Shown: in pieces, positions 1-10,705 of the stretch
Position numbering within the stretch: position 1 is the stretch's first letter
Layout of the letters: each line of letters begins with the position of its first letter
Assembly: GCF_041260155.1 (NCBI RefSeq)
Contig: NC_091931.1
Location: 29,012,541 to 29,076,540, forward strand
Reading direction: 5' to 3'
Length of the DNA: 64,000 nucleotides
DNA from: Ptychodera flava
Taxonomy: Eukaryota; Hemichordata; Enteropneusta; Ptychoderidae
The notes under the pieces: generated by a model
Seen by the model: only the letters and a program-made list of their open reading frames with translations
Database searches by the model: none
Told to the model about the DNA's origin: nothing
Program-made: the position numbers and the translations under genes

Positions 1-1290
1 CAACTCACTTAGTATTCTCATCGAACGGACAATGTCGGGTTTCTAGACCTTTCGGCGCAAAGTCGTTTCGGCCGCACAATTTCCGACCCCAAGACGTTTA
101 GGCAACGCGACCAAAGACGTTTCGGCACTATCTGGTTGGGGGACCTCGTGCCAAATGTTACAAATCAAACACTGAGAAGTAAAGTATCAGCATTCACATG
201 CTTTAAAGTTTGTGAGAACATGGTGAAAAACCGTCGAAAAGAGTTTCATATCATTTTCAATAGCAATAGCCGCCGACACTGTCAAAGTTTGAAAAGCGGG
301 GCCTAAACGGCACTGTAAAAGTCAGACTGGTCAAAACGCAAAGGTCACGCTTATGAATATGACTGGTCTGTCAGTTACTAATAAGTTTGAAGGGAAAAAA
401 TGAATCGTAACGGGGGTGTCGAAATGTCTTGGGGCCAAAAGAAGCCGAAACTTCGGCCGAAAGAGGCCGAATGTTGCTTGAATGTTGAAGATGTGAAGGG
501 TGTCTGTTGCGGTATTCAAGTGTTCCCGCTGTCACTAAGGCCGCCAGTGGAACGTACCATTTATGTATACGGGACAGCCTCTTCAAAGATGTTTAACATT
601 ACGAAACTTATCCACCACTCCTGGTGCTTTCAAAGCACAAAAATGTCCCAGATAAAACATTTAGTGCATGGGCCATTTGTGTAATCTGAAATTGTACCGT
701 CAACAATGTCATAAGTGTGACCTTGTCCGATTGTGTTCGATAAATTGTGATCTTTTGGGAGCGGCCACCCCTATGAGAAAAACGGTAAGACCCACCTTTC
801 GACGCCTAATTGCCAGGTACACACTATGGTCTTGACCCACGCAGTGAACGGTAGGTGCTAATGGGATTTTCACAGCGTATGTTGTCCAAGTGCATGTGAA
901 TACTGTGACGCTGCTTGCTTAGCGTAATCCCTTGTCAATCAAGACTTAACGGTAGTCTCAAACGCCAAAATGTACACCTGTGCCTCTCGTACATTTTTAT
1001 TCCAAAATTTCACCCAAAAACAGGAACTTCACGACCAAGATATTCTACACACAAGGAAGATCATATTATAGGAATACTTTTAAGGGATAAAAGAAAAATC
1101 GTGTTTTTGACTCAAATACCAAAACAAAGGCGGAAAGCTACCTTAAGTACGTACATACATACAGACAGACAGACAGATAGACATGCATGCATACATACAT
1201 TTGCTTTTACAGCTTTCAACCTCCAACAGCCGACCAAACTATTAATATCAGCTTGTCCAACTTGATACTACTGTTTATAATAATATAAAC
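1..1290. other. Gene-free left edge with short tandem tracts
   Basis: I find no convincing exon here. Positions 35-135 repeat a short motif around ACGTTTCGGC several times, and related GCCGAAA motifs recur near 430-475. Positions 1148-1200 are a TACA/GACA-type microsatellite of the kind that ends the dispersed repeats seen elsewhere in the window. The text around 1000-1030 vaguely resembles the body of that repeat, so this may be a worn copy. Open frames of 94 and 116 codons overlap these repeats and show no recognisable protein motif. Confidence 0.5.
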
Positions 1291-1295
1291 AAGAA

Positions 1296-2861
1296 TTAAT
1301 TACATTTCAATTAAAGTAAACATGCATTGCTTATCAAGATTACGTCATAAAAAACAGCACATCTGTCACGTTATAAAGAATCTTCAGTTGGTTATCTTTA
1401 TCAGTATTTTCATCCTATAAACCAAGCACATTTTAACTCTCAACATTGCAAGTAAGTTCTGTTGAATAAGTTGAGCCTGTAGGTACTCAGAGAAAGCGCA
1501 CCGAAGAGACAAATGTTTGCAACCTAAGAAGTTCAAGGTCATCAAAAGCATTATAAGGAATCATGTAACACTCTGTAGCTCGAACTTTCAACCTTACATT
1601 TAGATACATAGACGATGTCATTTCATTGAATAACTCTGAATTCAGTAAATATCTCGCTATGATTTATCCTCCAGAATTGGAGATTAAAGAAACTACAGAA
1701 ACGGCCTCTTCTGCTTCATATCTGGACATTTTACTTGAATTTGACTCTAATGGTCACCTTTCTACTAGGCTATATGACGAGAGAGATGATTTCAACTTTA
1801 GTATAATCAATTTTCCACACCTCATCAGTAATATTCCACTCTCACCTGCTTATGGGGTATACATTTCCCAGCTTATTCGATATGCAAGAGCATGCAGTTC
1901 ATATGATGATTTTGTAGAGAGACATGGCCATCTCTCTTACAAACTGTTAAATCAAGGTTACACCAGAGCAAGACTTGTCTCTACATTCAAACGCTTTTTT
2001 GGCAGGTATCGCAAGCTGGTAGATAAATACAATATCTCTCTTCGACAAATGATCACTGATGGCATCGGTGACATGGGGCCTTAGTTAGTGACCACTACCT
2101 ATCTGACTTACAGATTGATATATGAGGGTGCCACAAGTGGGTGGGATGCGCTTACTATTTTCGAAACACCTGACATCACTTCTTGGTCTTTTGGCCAGAG
2201 GTCCATATATCTTTCTTTCATGAATTTGACTTTGTTTGTGTACCGTCTATTTACTGTCTGTTCTGTGCTGTTTTGTGTCTCTGTTTACAACTATTGTCTT
2301 ACAAATTCTGACCTAGTGTTATTGGATTATGGATTGGTATGATTGCGATTATTGCACTGTTTACACAGATTGCACAATTGCTATAAATAGAACATGAATC
2401 TTATAGCCCAGCTTTACCATAAAAACCCTATCACTTTGACCACTCTTTTAATTGACCACTCTATTTTTTTCCTCAAAAAGTAATTTTATTTTATCCTTAC
2501 TAAGTCGACCATAAATGGAAATTGGAACTTTCTCTATCTCTATTTATTTGACCAACCTATCATGACAAACTGTTATGAGCAATTTCTTTTAGATAACATA
2601 CAGAGAACAATACATGACGGTACAGAATATGTCAAAGTTGGGATTCAGGAAAGTTGCCTTTACATGTTTTAATCATCCAAGATGGTAAGCATTTCACTAT
2701 GAACTGTCAAAAAAGTTGAATTTTCTAATAGTTCTACACTAAAATTATATTGGCTTGTTGATTTCCTAATTAATTCAACTATTTAAAATCATATTAATTA
2801 CTTTTTCTGGGTGAATTGATAGGGTGTATACAGTACAAGATTTACAGACAATGCAAGTCAT
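1296..2861 (+). mobile_element. 0.8-kb interspersed repeat, interrupted by a retroelement fragment
   Basis: The stretches 1296-1572 and 2354-2861 align end to end with 62728-63490, at roughly 85-90% identity by eye. The right-hand copy lacks the 780 bases between them. The extra segment here (about 1573-2353) carries a reverse-transcriptase tail and its 3' untranslated region. The simplest reading is that a 5'-truncated retroelement inserted into a non-autonomous repeat; loss of the same segment from the other copy is the alternative. No clear terminal inverted repeat or target duplication of the 0.8-kb unit itself is visible, so its class is open. Confidence 0.6.
1571..2084 (+). pseudogene. 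Reverse transcriptase C-terminal fragment (Penelope-like or related non-LTR type)
   Basis: The frame reads into FRYIDDVISLNNS at 1603-1641, which is the catalytic YxDD box of a reverse-transcriptase palm. It continues in frame to a stop at 2082-2084. After the box come SASYLDILLEFDSNG, LYDERDDFNF and YGVYISQLIRYARACSSYDDF, a run I recognise from abundant retroelement polymerases of cnidarians, lancelets and other marine animals. The finger domain upstream is absent, so this is a 5'-truncated copy with its natural C-terminus. The exact clade cannot be settled without a phylogeny, and no endonuclease domain is visible. About 270 bases of apparent 3' untranslated sequence follow before the host repeat resumes. 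Confidence 0.75.
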
Positions 2862-2989
2862 AATCAGTTAAAACATCAATTACCGTCTAACATTGCATCA
2901 TTCCTATAAATAACACCTCCGCATGGAACAGCACAATCATAATCTGCTCATTCACACAGGCACTACTTGACTTTGAATGAATGACCTAC

Positions 2990-3220
2990 TACATTTCACC
3001 TGTGTACCAAATTTGAAAGCATGGCAAAAGTACCTCAAAATTTGCAAATTTTGCCATGAGTTCTCCGAGTCATCTTCATGTCACTCCTAGGAACCTGCAC
3101 ACCCAATTAGAAAGTAATGGTATACACAGTTTCAAAGAAGATTTTTTTAACCAAAACTGGCAAAAATTGCCTAAAAATATGAATATGCAAAGTTTGCCAT
3201 AATTTTGATGAATTCTATTT
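2990..3220 (+). repeat. Dispersed repeat, left half, interrupted by transposon
   Basis: The text runs 'ATTTGCAAATTTTGCCAT ... CCTAGGAACCTGCACACC ... GATTTTTTTAACCAAAA', the body of the repeat best seen at 62330-62715 and 63490-63895. The copy is interrupted at 3220 by the 6.4-kb transposon and resumes at 9608. Joining 3217-3220 to the text after 9607 restores the order seen in the uninterrupted copies. Confidence 0.65.
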
Positions 3221-3240
3221 CAGTCGCACAGATCGCCAAA
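3221..3240 (+). repeat. Left terminal inverted repeat
   Basis: CAGTCGCACAGATCGCCAAA, identical over 20 bases to the reverse complement of 9588-9607. A GGAA shortly inside both ends is the only further similarity. Flanked on the outside by ATTT. Confidence 0.88.
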
Positions 3241-3872
3241 AAAAGGAAGTATCATGAATATTAATTTATATGTCAAGGGTCGTCTATTGACCAATCAGAA
3301 CTGTGCGCAAACAATGTGCGCAGTGAACCGTCATCGATAACACATGGTTTTGACACGTATGATCACAGCATCAGAAGTTGCCGTAGTACCCTGTACAATT
3401 TCAACGTTCAGTGTGTATACTCGGTAAGTGTTTTTCCCAAGGATTCTAGATGTTTATTGTGCGCATTAAGCTAAGATAAGTAGTGTTATTCGATGTATTC
3501 GGCTATTGATGCGGAGAGTGTCTTGCTCACTTCGCTATCGCAGTATCGCGAGTTCAGAGCAGTACAGTACTGATACGCTAGCCTTGACAGCAAACGTCGT
3601 ACTAATAAGGGTTTACTTATTTTGAAGACGGTCTTCATCGATATCTCCACATTTCAAGAATATGCTTGATCCTCTCAGAGTTCTCCAGAAACATTTTTTC
3701 GGACATTATTGTTAATCGTGACCCTCAACATGCTCAAACTTGAGACAATTTGCGGAGTGATAGCTGTGAGGTGTCTGCAAGCCCTACAGTACTAGATCCG
3801 AGAGTCACGCCGTCAAAACATATCAAACATGAGTATTTTTGTCAGACTGAGACATTGCCAATACTCACAAAG

Positions 3873-4858
3873 ATGTATCGTGTATTTTTTGTCAGATTTA
3901 TGTCAATGATGGCCGAATTGGATGAACGTGTAACAATCAAAGTCCGTAGCACAATAAGTGGGTAAGTTATTTGAGCATGTCATCATACACTTGTCTTTTG
4001 AATTGTCAATCAGCGCCGCAGTTTATTGGTGTCGAGTTTACAATTTACAACCCTTTGCTTTCCTCCATCGTCAAACTATTCAGTTACTTTTTCGTCAAAA
4101 AAGTCACAAAAATAGCTTTGTGAAATTCGTGTAATTTTTGTAACACAATTGCTAGTATTTTCCTAATTTGTTGACACTCACTTAATGTACTTTGTTCAGG
4201 TATCACTTTTTCCACATTCGTCCCCATGTGGATGTGCCACTGGTTGTGAAGAAGGAGGACCACAACAAAAAAGATCCAAAGGCCATGTCAGTCACCATGC
4301 CAACACTAGATTCAATTCCAAGTTACCTTCACGATGCTGTCACCCGAGAGGCTGATAAGAGGTACCCCAAACCCCAAGTCATACACGATATAGCTGGCAA
4401 GCAAGTAGGCCGTGTACCAGCCAATCTTTGTGCTGCATTCAGGAGAATACTTGCAGGTGGCGAGGCCTCTATTACATGGTATGTACCTGGGCATATCTAT
4501 CATACAGTTGTCAGATCCAATTCAAAGATTGGCAATCAGCACTGCCTTGCTCATTCAAAACACTAGAGTTGTGATTCTGTTTTAGAGTTGATCTAAGAAA
4601 TTCTGAAATTTTGTTCATTTCTTTTATTGTGCTGTTTGTTTTCCCAGCTGCTACTTCTGGACTGTACAGCGAAGTCAAGTACCACCAGCCCAACAGAAGT
4701 ATCAACGTGGTCACAACTTTGACAGACGAGGAGGTGGAGCTGTTTGTACCTGTAGATATGATGTTGATATACCTGTGGCAAGACGGTGCACAGTATTGAA
4801 CATGCTGCAAGATACCATTGATAAGATGGAGGGTGATGACTATATTGAGAAGGAATAA
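3873..4858 (+). CDS. HIRAN-domain protein of the transposon (3 exons)
   Basis: Exons are 3873-3961, 4200-4478 and 4648-4858, joined at GTAAGT...CAG and GTATGT...CAG introns with matching phases. The product has about 192 residues (183 if translation starts at the ATG at 3900). The spliced text gives three HIRAN hallmarks. ISGYHFF opens the domain, PLVVKKEDHNKKDPKAMSV matches the L-x-V-x2-E-x2-N-x2-D-P-x-A block, and GKQVGRVPANL matches the G-x2-VG-x-[VI]-P block. An insert of about 30 residues rich in charged residues separates the last two. The C-terminus is basic, then acidic. HIRAN domains in Rad5/HLTF-type proteins bind DNA 3' ends, so a role in handling transposon ends is possible but inferred. 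The frame is unbroken, unlike its partner. A non-coding first exon may end at the GTAAGT at 3424. An AATAAA overlaps the stop codon. Confidence 0.78.
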
Positions 4859-4859
4859 A
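4854..4859 (+). terminator. Poly(A) signal overlapping the HIRAN stop codon
   Basis: AATAAA includes the TAA stop of the HIRAN gene at 4856-4858. A 3' untranslated region this short would suit a compact mobile element, although further AT-rich text downstream could supply another signal. Confidence 0.45.
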
Positions 4860-5204
4860 AAGACATAGCTGACAGTCATGCTATCAACAAACTTTTATTT
4901 CAGAACACTAAAGAAATTTATACTAGAATAGAACATGTTTTTTCAGTTTGACTATATAAATACATATATATTTATATATATATATATATAAATATTTATA
5001 TATAAGTATAAAATATTTGTGTTTACCCCTGTTAACTTGCTTTTATATAATCACTGATTGCACAAATTATCTTTTTGAAACTGGAACAATCATTGTTAAA
5101 ACGTTTTTGATTGGTGCTTCTAATTTTCAAATCACTTCTCGTAAAATACCTTATATATGATTAAACTGTAGAAAAAGAAACCACATCAAAATACTTGTAA
5201 AAAC

Positions 5205-5262
5205 TATACTATACTATACTATACTATACTATACTATACTATACTATACTATACTATACTAC
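5205..5262. repeat. (ACTAT)n pentanucleotide microsatellite
   Basis: About 12 copies of ACTAT in tandem, in the space between the two convergent transposon genes. A TA-rich tract also lies at 4960-5010. Confidence 0.95.
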
Positions 5263-5661
5263 TCCTGTCCTTTGCACACAAGGATCAGAATGACAACATG
5301 TTGTATTTGCAAATCCCTGACAGAAAACTTTAACTGGAATGTAAATTGGTTTTTGTTAAATGTTTCTTAAATTGATATGAATAAATATAATAAAGTCAAC
5401 ATCAGTTTTGTACTCTTATTGACAAGCAAAACCTAAAAAGTGAAAGATATGGCACTTCAGAAAAGGCAAAATAAATGTCCAGGAAATAAAACGGAACTTG
5501 AGTACTAAGTGTTTGACTGAATCTTGGAAAAAAGTACTGCTGAGAAAATTGTCCTATTTCACAGCCCGTGTATGACTGAACATCCTAGAACTTTTTGGGG
5601 TATGTTGTAGTGTCTTTTAACACCACCTTTCTACAAAAGACATGCTACATCAACATGAACA

Positions 5662-8600
5662 TTACATGGAGCAACTGTTCAATTCGAAATTTGCTAACTC
5701 GGTTTGGTAGCTATTTACATGCTCCCTGCATCTGTTCAAAAGTGACAGCAGTAAGTCCTTTCTCTTTGCTTGGAAGAGTTGTTTCTGAAGATCAACCTGT
5801 ACTTCATTTGGCAATACAGCGAGAAGGATATTTATTTCTTGTTTCAACTGATCATTTGTTTTATTTTCATCCTTTGAGTTATTTATTTCCTCCTCCTCTG
5901 TTATACAAATTGGGTTAACATGAGGCATGCGTTCAGGTATTTTTTTTGGACGAGGTAATCAGTGATTATCTTGAACCGCCTAGACTTTGCAGTGCTTTCG
6001 AAGTGAAGCAATTCAACTGATAGATTGTTGCCAGCAATTGAAACAAGTTTCCTATTAGGAGTTGGCATCAGATATTTGCTTCTTCGCAGCAATACTCTAA
6101 ATTCCTGCAAATCATATTCATAACTGGGACGATATCTAGGCCGAGACTCATAATTATTGAGGGAAAGCGTTTCAAAAATTACCATTCTTAGCTTGTTTAA
6201 GCTTTCATAATTAGTAATTACACGTTCCCAAAGCTCTGAATTTGCTGAATGTCCAACAATCCATTTCTTCACATTTTGTTATACTCTTCCAAGGCAAAGT
6301 CTAGCCCTTGGTGCTGGTCTGCCCTCCTGACCTGGATACAGATTCATACAATGGTAAGACCGATGCCAATTCTGGTGGGTAACATAACCTATCGAATTCA
6401 TCCAATGCTTCAAGAACAGCATATTTAGGATGTCTACGTCCATTGAAAATTGAAGAAGCTATTTGGCGACCAACCCTCATCAAAACAGAGTCATTGTTTC
6501 TGATGCCTTTGCGAAACATTAAAATGGCCATCATATGATTGAGCATGACCTCTGTGATAAAACAATAAGTTTCATCATTTTGTTTTTGATGAGTTACCCA
6601 CAGCATGAAGTTGGCATATGTGTATTCACTTACAGTGCTATCTCTTACAAATGAGTACAGTAACTCATCCCATACACCGTCGTGAAACTTGAGAAAATTG
6701 CCAAATGCTATATGATGGTCACTGCAGTTTTTTTAAAAAAGGAGTGCTTTCTCCGTCTCGAAGCCTTGCGTTTCACCAAAATCCTTGTACAAGATAGGCC
6801 AGTACATTTCTTCAAATGATTTCAGAATGTTCATCTCCTCATGGCCAGGGCCAGTTCTTAATACAACCCAATCAAATTCACCCTTTCCATTATAAATGAC
6901 TTTCTTCACCAAACCCCATGGCAACCCATCACATCTCACAAGAACCCACTCACCTTTACCATTAGCAGTATATTGTTTGACCCCAGCATGTTTTCCTATG
7001 GCTTGTAAAACTGCCTTAACAGCATCAATGCTAGCAGGATTGACAAACACAGGTTCAACTAGCTGGATTGCAGCTTTTCTCACTTCATCTTATCATTTAC
7101 CTCTTGTTTAACCCCACAACTTGTTTTATCATACCCAGAGTATGTATGGAATTTCAGCTGGGTGGGATGTGATTTCTTTCTGCTCTCTTTGATAATTCTT
7201 GTGCTTATATGATCATCATTTCTTGCCATAGCTTTTATTTCTTTGGCTATCCAAATGTCACAGGGAATACACTTCTTTGTCTTTTTATTATATTTTCTGT
7301 TGCACCTAGGACAAATTTTGAACTCTTCATTCTCAAGTTGCCTTGTTACTTTTATGGCACATTGTCTTTACCATCATTTTTATCAGCCAAGGCAATCGTT
7401 AACCGAGACTGAAATGATGATTTCATTTCCCTGTGTAAAATACTTTGCATTTCTTCACTTAACTCTTTCATTTGATGTATCATTTCTGTTGAAGGGATTT
7501 TCCAGTTTGACGGCTTAAGGTTTGCATTTTCCTGAAGTGTTGAATTAGGGTCAAGCTGACATACAATTATATTTGTCAGGATATCAAGAGTTTGTTTATT
7601 ACCCATGCGTGATAACCATGTTTTCATTTGTCTTTGTTCATTGTCAAATGCGTACTCAATTAATCCATCAGGTGCAGGTGGACAAGAACTTTTCATTGTT
7701 TTCAACCAATTTCCTAAAGTATCACAGCCTGCCCCTGCTGAGCAGTGCCCAATAATATTTGTTGATAAGTCACTTTTTGTTATTGAGTGATTGACAGCTT
7801 GCACAGCAAAGGTAAAATTAGAGACATAATTCAAGTTTCGAGCAGCATACAAATTGTCTATAGCCTGGAGACGGAGAACTTCAGTTTTTCTTTTAAGTCT
7901 GTCAGTAGATGTGCTCATTCCCAAACCCCTTAGACTGTTGCTTTGGCTGTCAATGACTCAACAAATGCTCTAACAACTTTGTTTCTTTTTTGCATTTCAT
8001 CACTAACAATTAAAGCACATAAGTTGTCAACATTTCGCCTGTCTTTGCTATTAACAGACTTTACAGTTTCCTCTAATATGTTCCCATTTTCTATGTCGGC
8101 AATTGTTTTAACTGCAGCAATACGTTGTTCCTGAGTACTATAAAGTGTTTGTTTTTCAAGATGGAACTTGGTATTTTCAGAGCGTAAGTTAGCTACTTCA
8201 TCCCTGAGCTCATCATTCTCTTCATGGAGGTCATCAATGTCTTTCAGCAGGTATTGAAGTTGGTCCTTGAGGTCTCTTACTTGGTGTTCAGTCTCAGAAC
8301 ACTCCTGACAATATTTTGCTTGAAAAACATCACCTGAATAACGTTTTTTGGAAGCGTCATCAAAATTGAGCTGTTTTCGAGATGCACCTGTGTGGACTTT
8401 TGGAGGAGGTGGACTGGTAGTTGGACTGTTGCAAGTTTTATTTGGGCTTACCCCTTTCCTCTTAGTGGCTGTTGTTTGTCCTCTCTGCATCAGTGGCATG
8501 CAAGAAAACGGAAAATTTATTCCATAAAATAAATTTGTAACTGGGTAAGGCAGTCTACTTACATATGCTGCGGTAATATTTAGCATATTTATAGAAATCA

Positions 8601-9134
8601 AACATTTCGTCAATAAATGTAGAAACTGCAGAAAAAAAACAATGTCCATAACAAACCATGGATGCTCTGTTGCTCTGTTTTGGTAAACGTTAATCATAAT
8701 GTTTGATGTAGAAAACCAATATCTGTATGAGAGTTCATGTTTCGAAACGAAGAGAAAACACAATAATGTTCATTAAATTTTGATCACGGTCATGTATTTT
8801 CACGTTTAAGCGGTAAAGCTTTTATAGGTATACTGCGAACACAATCCGTGGGAACAATATTCGGTTTACTTAATAGCCACGTTCACGTTTACTTCCGCAT
8901 TTGAGGCTTACCTTCGATTGTGTATCGGGGTCAACGACGGTACAAGTCACAGTGTTTTGCGTGAACTCCCGTTTACGAGGAGCTTTATTCACACAATTGC
9001 GGCAAATGTTGGTGCCATGGGCACCCAGCCCCTTAAAACCGTCCATAATTGACTTTGGCACATAGCGTGCAAACGCCTTGGTTTCCTGAGCAGCGTCCGT
9101 CCCGGACCACTGTGAATGGAGCGGGTTTGCACAT
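5662..9134 (-). pseudogene. Putative transposase: coiled coil, zinc ribbon and CDG/GHxEMN core, decayed
   Basis: Exon 1 is about 9134-8912 (donor GTAAGC), and exon 2 begins at 8484 after a CAG acceptor, in phase. The N-terminus has paired CxxC motifs (CTLC, CRNC). Next come a proline/serine linker and a coiled coil (HEENDELRDEVANLRSEN, about 8280-8170). An N-terminal globular region follows, then a zinc ribbon (KICPRCNRKYNKKTKKCIPC, near 7310-7240). The core reads WVLVRCDGLPWGL, FDWVVLRTGPGHEEMN and CSDHH, then RRHPKYAVLEALDEFD. The spacing of an Asp after a beta-strand followed by GHxEMN recalls an RNase H-fold transposase, which is inference. I recognise the family as a large, unnamed expansion in corals, lancelets and other marine animals. 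This copy has a stop near 6733 and frame changes near 9050, 7925, 7345, 7095, 6300, 6275 and 5940, mostly at A or T runs. It is therefore either decayed or affected by homopolymer errors. Confidence 0.72.
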
Positions 9135-9587
9135 TATTTTACAAATCGGCCATGCTTTCCCTTGTTCAGACCTCGCGTACACTGTCCAACTCCAGCTGCA
9201 GCTACCAACATAACCAAAACTACTACAACAAGATGTCCTTTCAGCATATCTGGAGGGATTGCAGATGTGTCACCATCATCATCATCCTGGAATGAGGGGG
9301 CTGGGGCCATGGCAAGACCGGCGAGAACGATTGGCTGTTACCAGAAAACGGCACGGTGGATCTCCAAACGGATCGGCAGATCGGTAGAACGCCTATCCAC
9401 AAGTCTGTGTACAAAAGCCTGGACGTTTCAACCAATCAGATTTTGTTTAACAGAACTTAAATCTGGGGTATGTGTATTTTCGATAGGACAAATATCTGCT
9501 GGTCAAAAAGCAGTGATGTGATTGGTTAGTAGTTTTTACTGGCACGTACTTGCCGCCCGAGGGCGTATTTTACTATCGCTTTCCATA

Positions 9588-9607
9588 TTTGGCGATCTGT
9601 GCGACTG
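9588..9607 (-). repeat. Right terminal inverted repeat
   Basis: Reverse complement of the left end, 20 of 20 bases, ending at 9607 and followed by ATTT. The 450 bases inward to the start of the minus-strand gene contain no other coding signal and probably act as its promoter. Confidence 0.88.
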
Positions 9608-10110
9608 ATTTTGAGTTATCACAAGGCACCTGCACGCCAAATTTAAAGCGATCTGACCATTGGTTTAAGAGAAAAAGATTTTTTACTAAAATGGCAAAAA
9701 AAAAAGAAAAAAATCATTAAAACTATAAGCATCAAATATTGACATCAAATCTGTATGTTTAAATGAGTTGGCCTAAGGTACCTAAAAATTTAATATGACA
9801 ATGATCAGATGAGTAATTCCTGAGTTATTGATTTTTGACCATTTTCGCCGGTTTTTCTACCTCATTCGCATATTTATGAGACTAAAAAGTTCATTTTAAA
9901 AACGGCACATCTAGACCATACGGCATCACTACACCAAAAATCAGCTTAATACGTGCAGCGGTTGGTGAGTTTTTGCGTTGGACGGACAGACATCCATACA
10001 TACATACATAAATATAGACAGACATCTCACATACAGTAGACTTTTTTCAACCATATAACCTCCCAATTGCCATATATGTATGGCAAATGGGAGCTAATAA
10101 ATCGATATAA
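9608..10110 (+). repeat. Dispersed repeat, right half with terminal hairpin
   Basis: The copy begun at about 2990 continues here: TGAGTTATC, a 'CACCTGCACGCC' block, 'GATTTTTTACTAAAATGG', then GGACGGACAGACATCC and a CATA microsatellite near 9965-10020. It ends in a palindrome, CCCAATTGCCATATATG followed by its complement and GGGAGCTAATAA, near 10069-10100. Every better copy in the window has this same order of body, GACGGACAGACA tract and closing hairpin. Confidence 0.65.
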
Positions 10111-10705
10111 TTCGACCCTGTTATTTATAGCGGTTTAGTAACGAGTAGTACCAATTTTTGAGTCAGCCATTTGACTTCTCCTTATCATACTGTCACAGTG
10201 AAGGACCAATGCACTAGACTCTCAATCCACACATTAATGACTTTTGAACTTTAATAATATAATTAATATTAATAATAATATCTGTGACCATTTTAACTCA
10301 AAAAACCATTAGCGAGAACACTAATCTGTGTAATTCTTTTGTTTTCAATGTTATCTTTAAGTTGGAGGAGAGATAAACACTGCACAGCATACTGTTACTT
10401 GACTTCGTGTACTTAAGGATATACGATCGGAAAAATATAAGCGTACTGCGCCGATTGCCACGCAGAAATGTATCCATAGTAACCGGCGAGAGCAAAGTGA
10501 CGTTCCGAACGTTTTTGCGCTGTACAAAATGTCGTCTGCAGGTAAAGGAAAATCGCGCCGAGAAAATGTTCAGCGTGCCCTCAAAAACACACTTGAAGGT
10601 ACGAGAATTCAGCAAAGAGATAAAAAAATTCAACATGACTGTAGCCTGTACAGCGTAAGTCAGAAGTGTGACGTCTGATTCACTATACAGAGGAGGTCGT
10701 GGTTA

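Larger units (their letters stand above)
3221..9607. mobile_element. 6.4-kb two-gene DNA transposon with 20-bp TIRs (unclassified)
   Basis: The two ends are perfect inverted copies of CAGTCGCACAGATCGCCAAA (3221-3240 and, reversed, 9588-9607). ATTT flanks both sides (3217-3220 and 9608-9611). Uninterrupted copies of the host repeat have only four bases at this point, so a 4-bp target duplication is likely. Inside are two convergent spliced genes reading inward from the ends. The plus-strand gene is a short HIRAN-domain protein. The minus-strand gene is long, with coiled coil, zinc ribbon and CDG / GHxEMN / SDHH motifs. Their 3' ends meet around 4.9-5.6 kb next to an ACTAT microsatellite. The TIR sequence, TSD length and gene pair do not match a DNA-transposon superfamily I can name with confidence. 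Only one copy is visible here, so the boundaries rest on the TIR and on the interrupted repeat. Confidence 0.82.

Noticed and set aside
4192-4566. HIRAN exon read through as a single frame to 4566
   Set aside because: A GTATGT donor at 4479 joined to 4648 gives a product with a sensible C-terminus and stop at an AATAAA, so the read-through tail is intron.
7573-8134. Plus-strand frames of 60-63 codons
   Set aside because: Antisense shadows of the putative transposase gene.
9162-9521. 119-codon plus-strand frame at the right end of the transposon
   Set aside because: It overlaps the start and promoter of the minus-strand gene in the opposite frame and shows no motif.
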